5,614 nt of DNA from Methylomarinum sp964474415 (GTDB lineage Bacteria; Pseudomonadota; Gammaproteobacteria; Methylococcales; Methylomonadaceae). Positions 5,500-5,614 of the stretch are shown piece by piece (within the stretch, counting starts at the first letter, position 1; each line of letters opens with the position of its first letter). The notes beneath the pieces are model-generated. The model saw nothing but the letters and a program-made list of their open reading frames with translations, searched no databases and was not told where the DNA came from. The stretch covers positions 1-5,614 of the forward strand of contig CAYYSO010000143.1 of assembly GCA_964474415.1 (NCBI GenBank). Reading direction: 5' to 3'. The position numbers and the translations under genes were made by a program.

Positions 5500-5576
5500 G
5501 TCCCGATAGCTCAGCAGGATAGAGCGGCCCCCTCCTAAGGGGCAGGCCGGGGGTTCGACTCCCTCTCGGGACGCCA
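5500..5576 (+). tRNA. tRNA-Arg (anticodon CCU, reads AGG)
   Basis: The 77-nt sequence folds into a complete cloverleaf. The acceptor stem GTCCCGA (5500-5506) pairs fully with TCGGGAC (5566-5572). The D stem is GCTC/GAGC (5509-5512, 5522-5525). The anticodon stem GCCCC/GGGGC (5527-5531, 5539-5543) carries the loop CTCCTAA with anticodon CCT at 5534-5536. The variable loop is AGGCC. The T arm is GGGGG-TTCGACT-CCCTC with one G-U pair. Discriminator G5573 is followed by an encoded CCA (5574-5576). CCU reads the rare arginine codon AGG. Confidence 0.97.
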
Positions 5577-5614
5577 CATCACTCTTCTCCTTTTGTTACC
5601 TCTAAAAACCTATG

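Overview
The window is a chromosomal flagellar and chemotaxis locus from an AT-rich gammaproteobacterium with a polar-type flagellar hierarchy. The gene order flgC-flgB-cheR-cheV / flgA-flgM-flgN-PilZ is that of Pseudomonas and Vibrio-like bacteria, and the proteins read as orthologues of those. The low GC would fit, for example, a Methylococcales or other non-Pseudomonas lineage, but the genus cannot be fixed from this sequence alone. No insertion sequence, phage gene, CRISPR array or toxin/defence gene is visible.

Layout. The left half is on the minus strand: the 5' part of flgC (cut by the window edge), then flgB, an approximately 400-bp gap, cheR and cheV. A 120-bp divergent gap (2952-3071) follows. 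The right half is on the plus strand: flgA (P-ring chaperone), flgM (anti-sigma-28), flgN (chaperone for hook-associated proteins) and a YcgR/FlgZ-type PilZ protein (c-di-GMP-responsive flagellar brake). A complete tRNA-Arg(CCU) gene ends the window.

Regulation is the most informative part. Four promoter-like elements can be read directly. Sigma-54 (-24/-12) sites lie upstream of flgB and flgA. Sigma-28/FliA sites with the exact 11-nt spacer lie upstream of cheV and flgM. All four leave leaders of roughly 20-30 nt in front of the gene. This reproduces the known polar-flagellum cascade: early/middle basal-body genes on sigma-54, late chemotaxis and flgMN genes on sigma-28. The cheR-flgB gap also carries a probable cheVR terminator, two strong inverted repeats and a run of eight G.

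Together the genes build the proximal rod (FlgB, FlgC) and help assemble the P ring (FlgA). They time late gene expression through export of FlgM, chaperone FlgK/FlgL (FlgN), tune receptor methylation and CheA coupling (CheR, CheV), and slow the motor when c-di-GMP is high (FlgZ). The content is largely ordinary. The points worth a second look are the start-site corrections, the compact sigma-54/sigma-28 divergent promoter, the near-palindrome upstream of flgB and the shortened beta-loop of CheR. No previously undescribed system was found.
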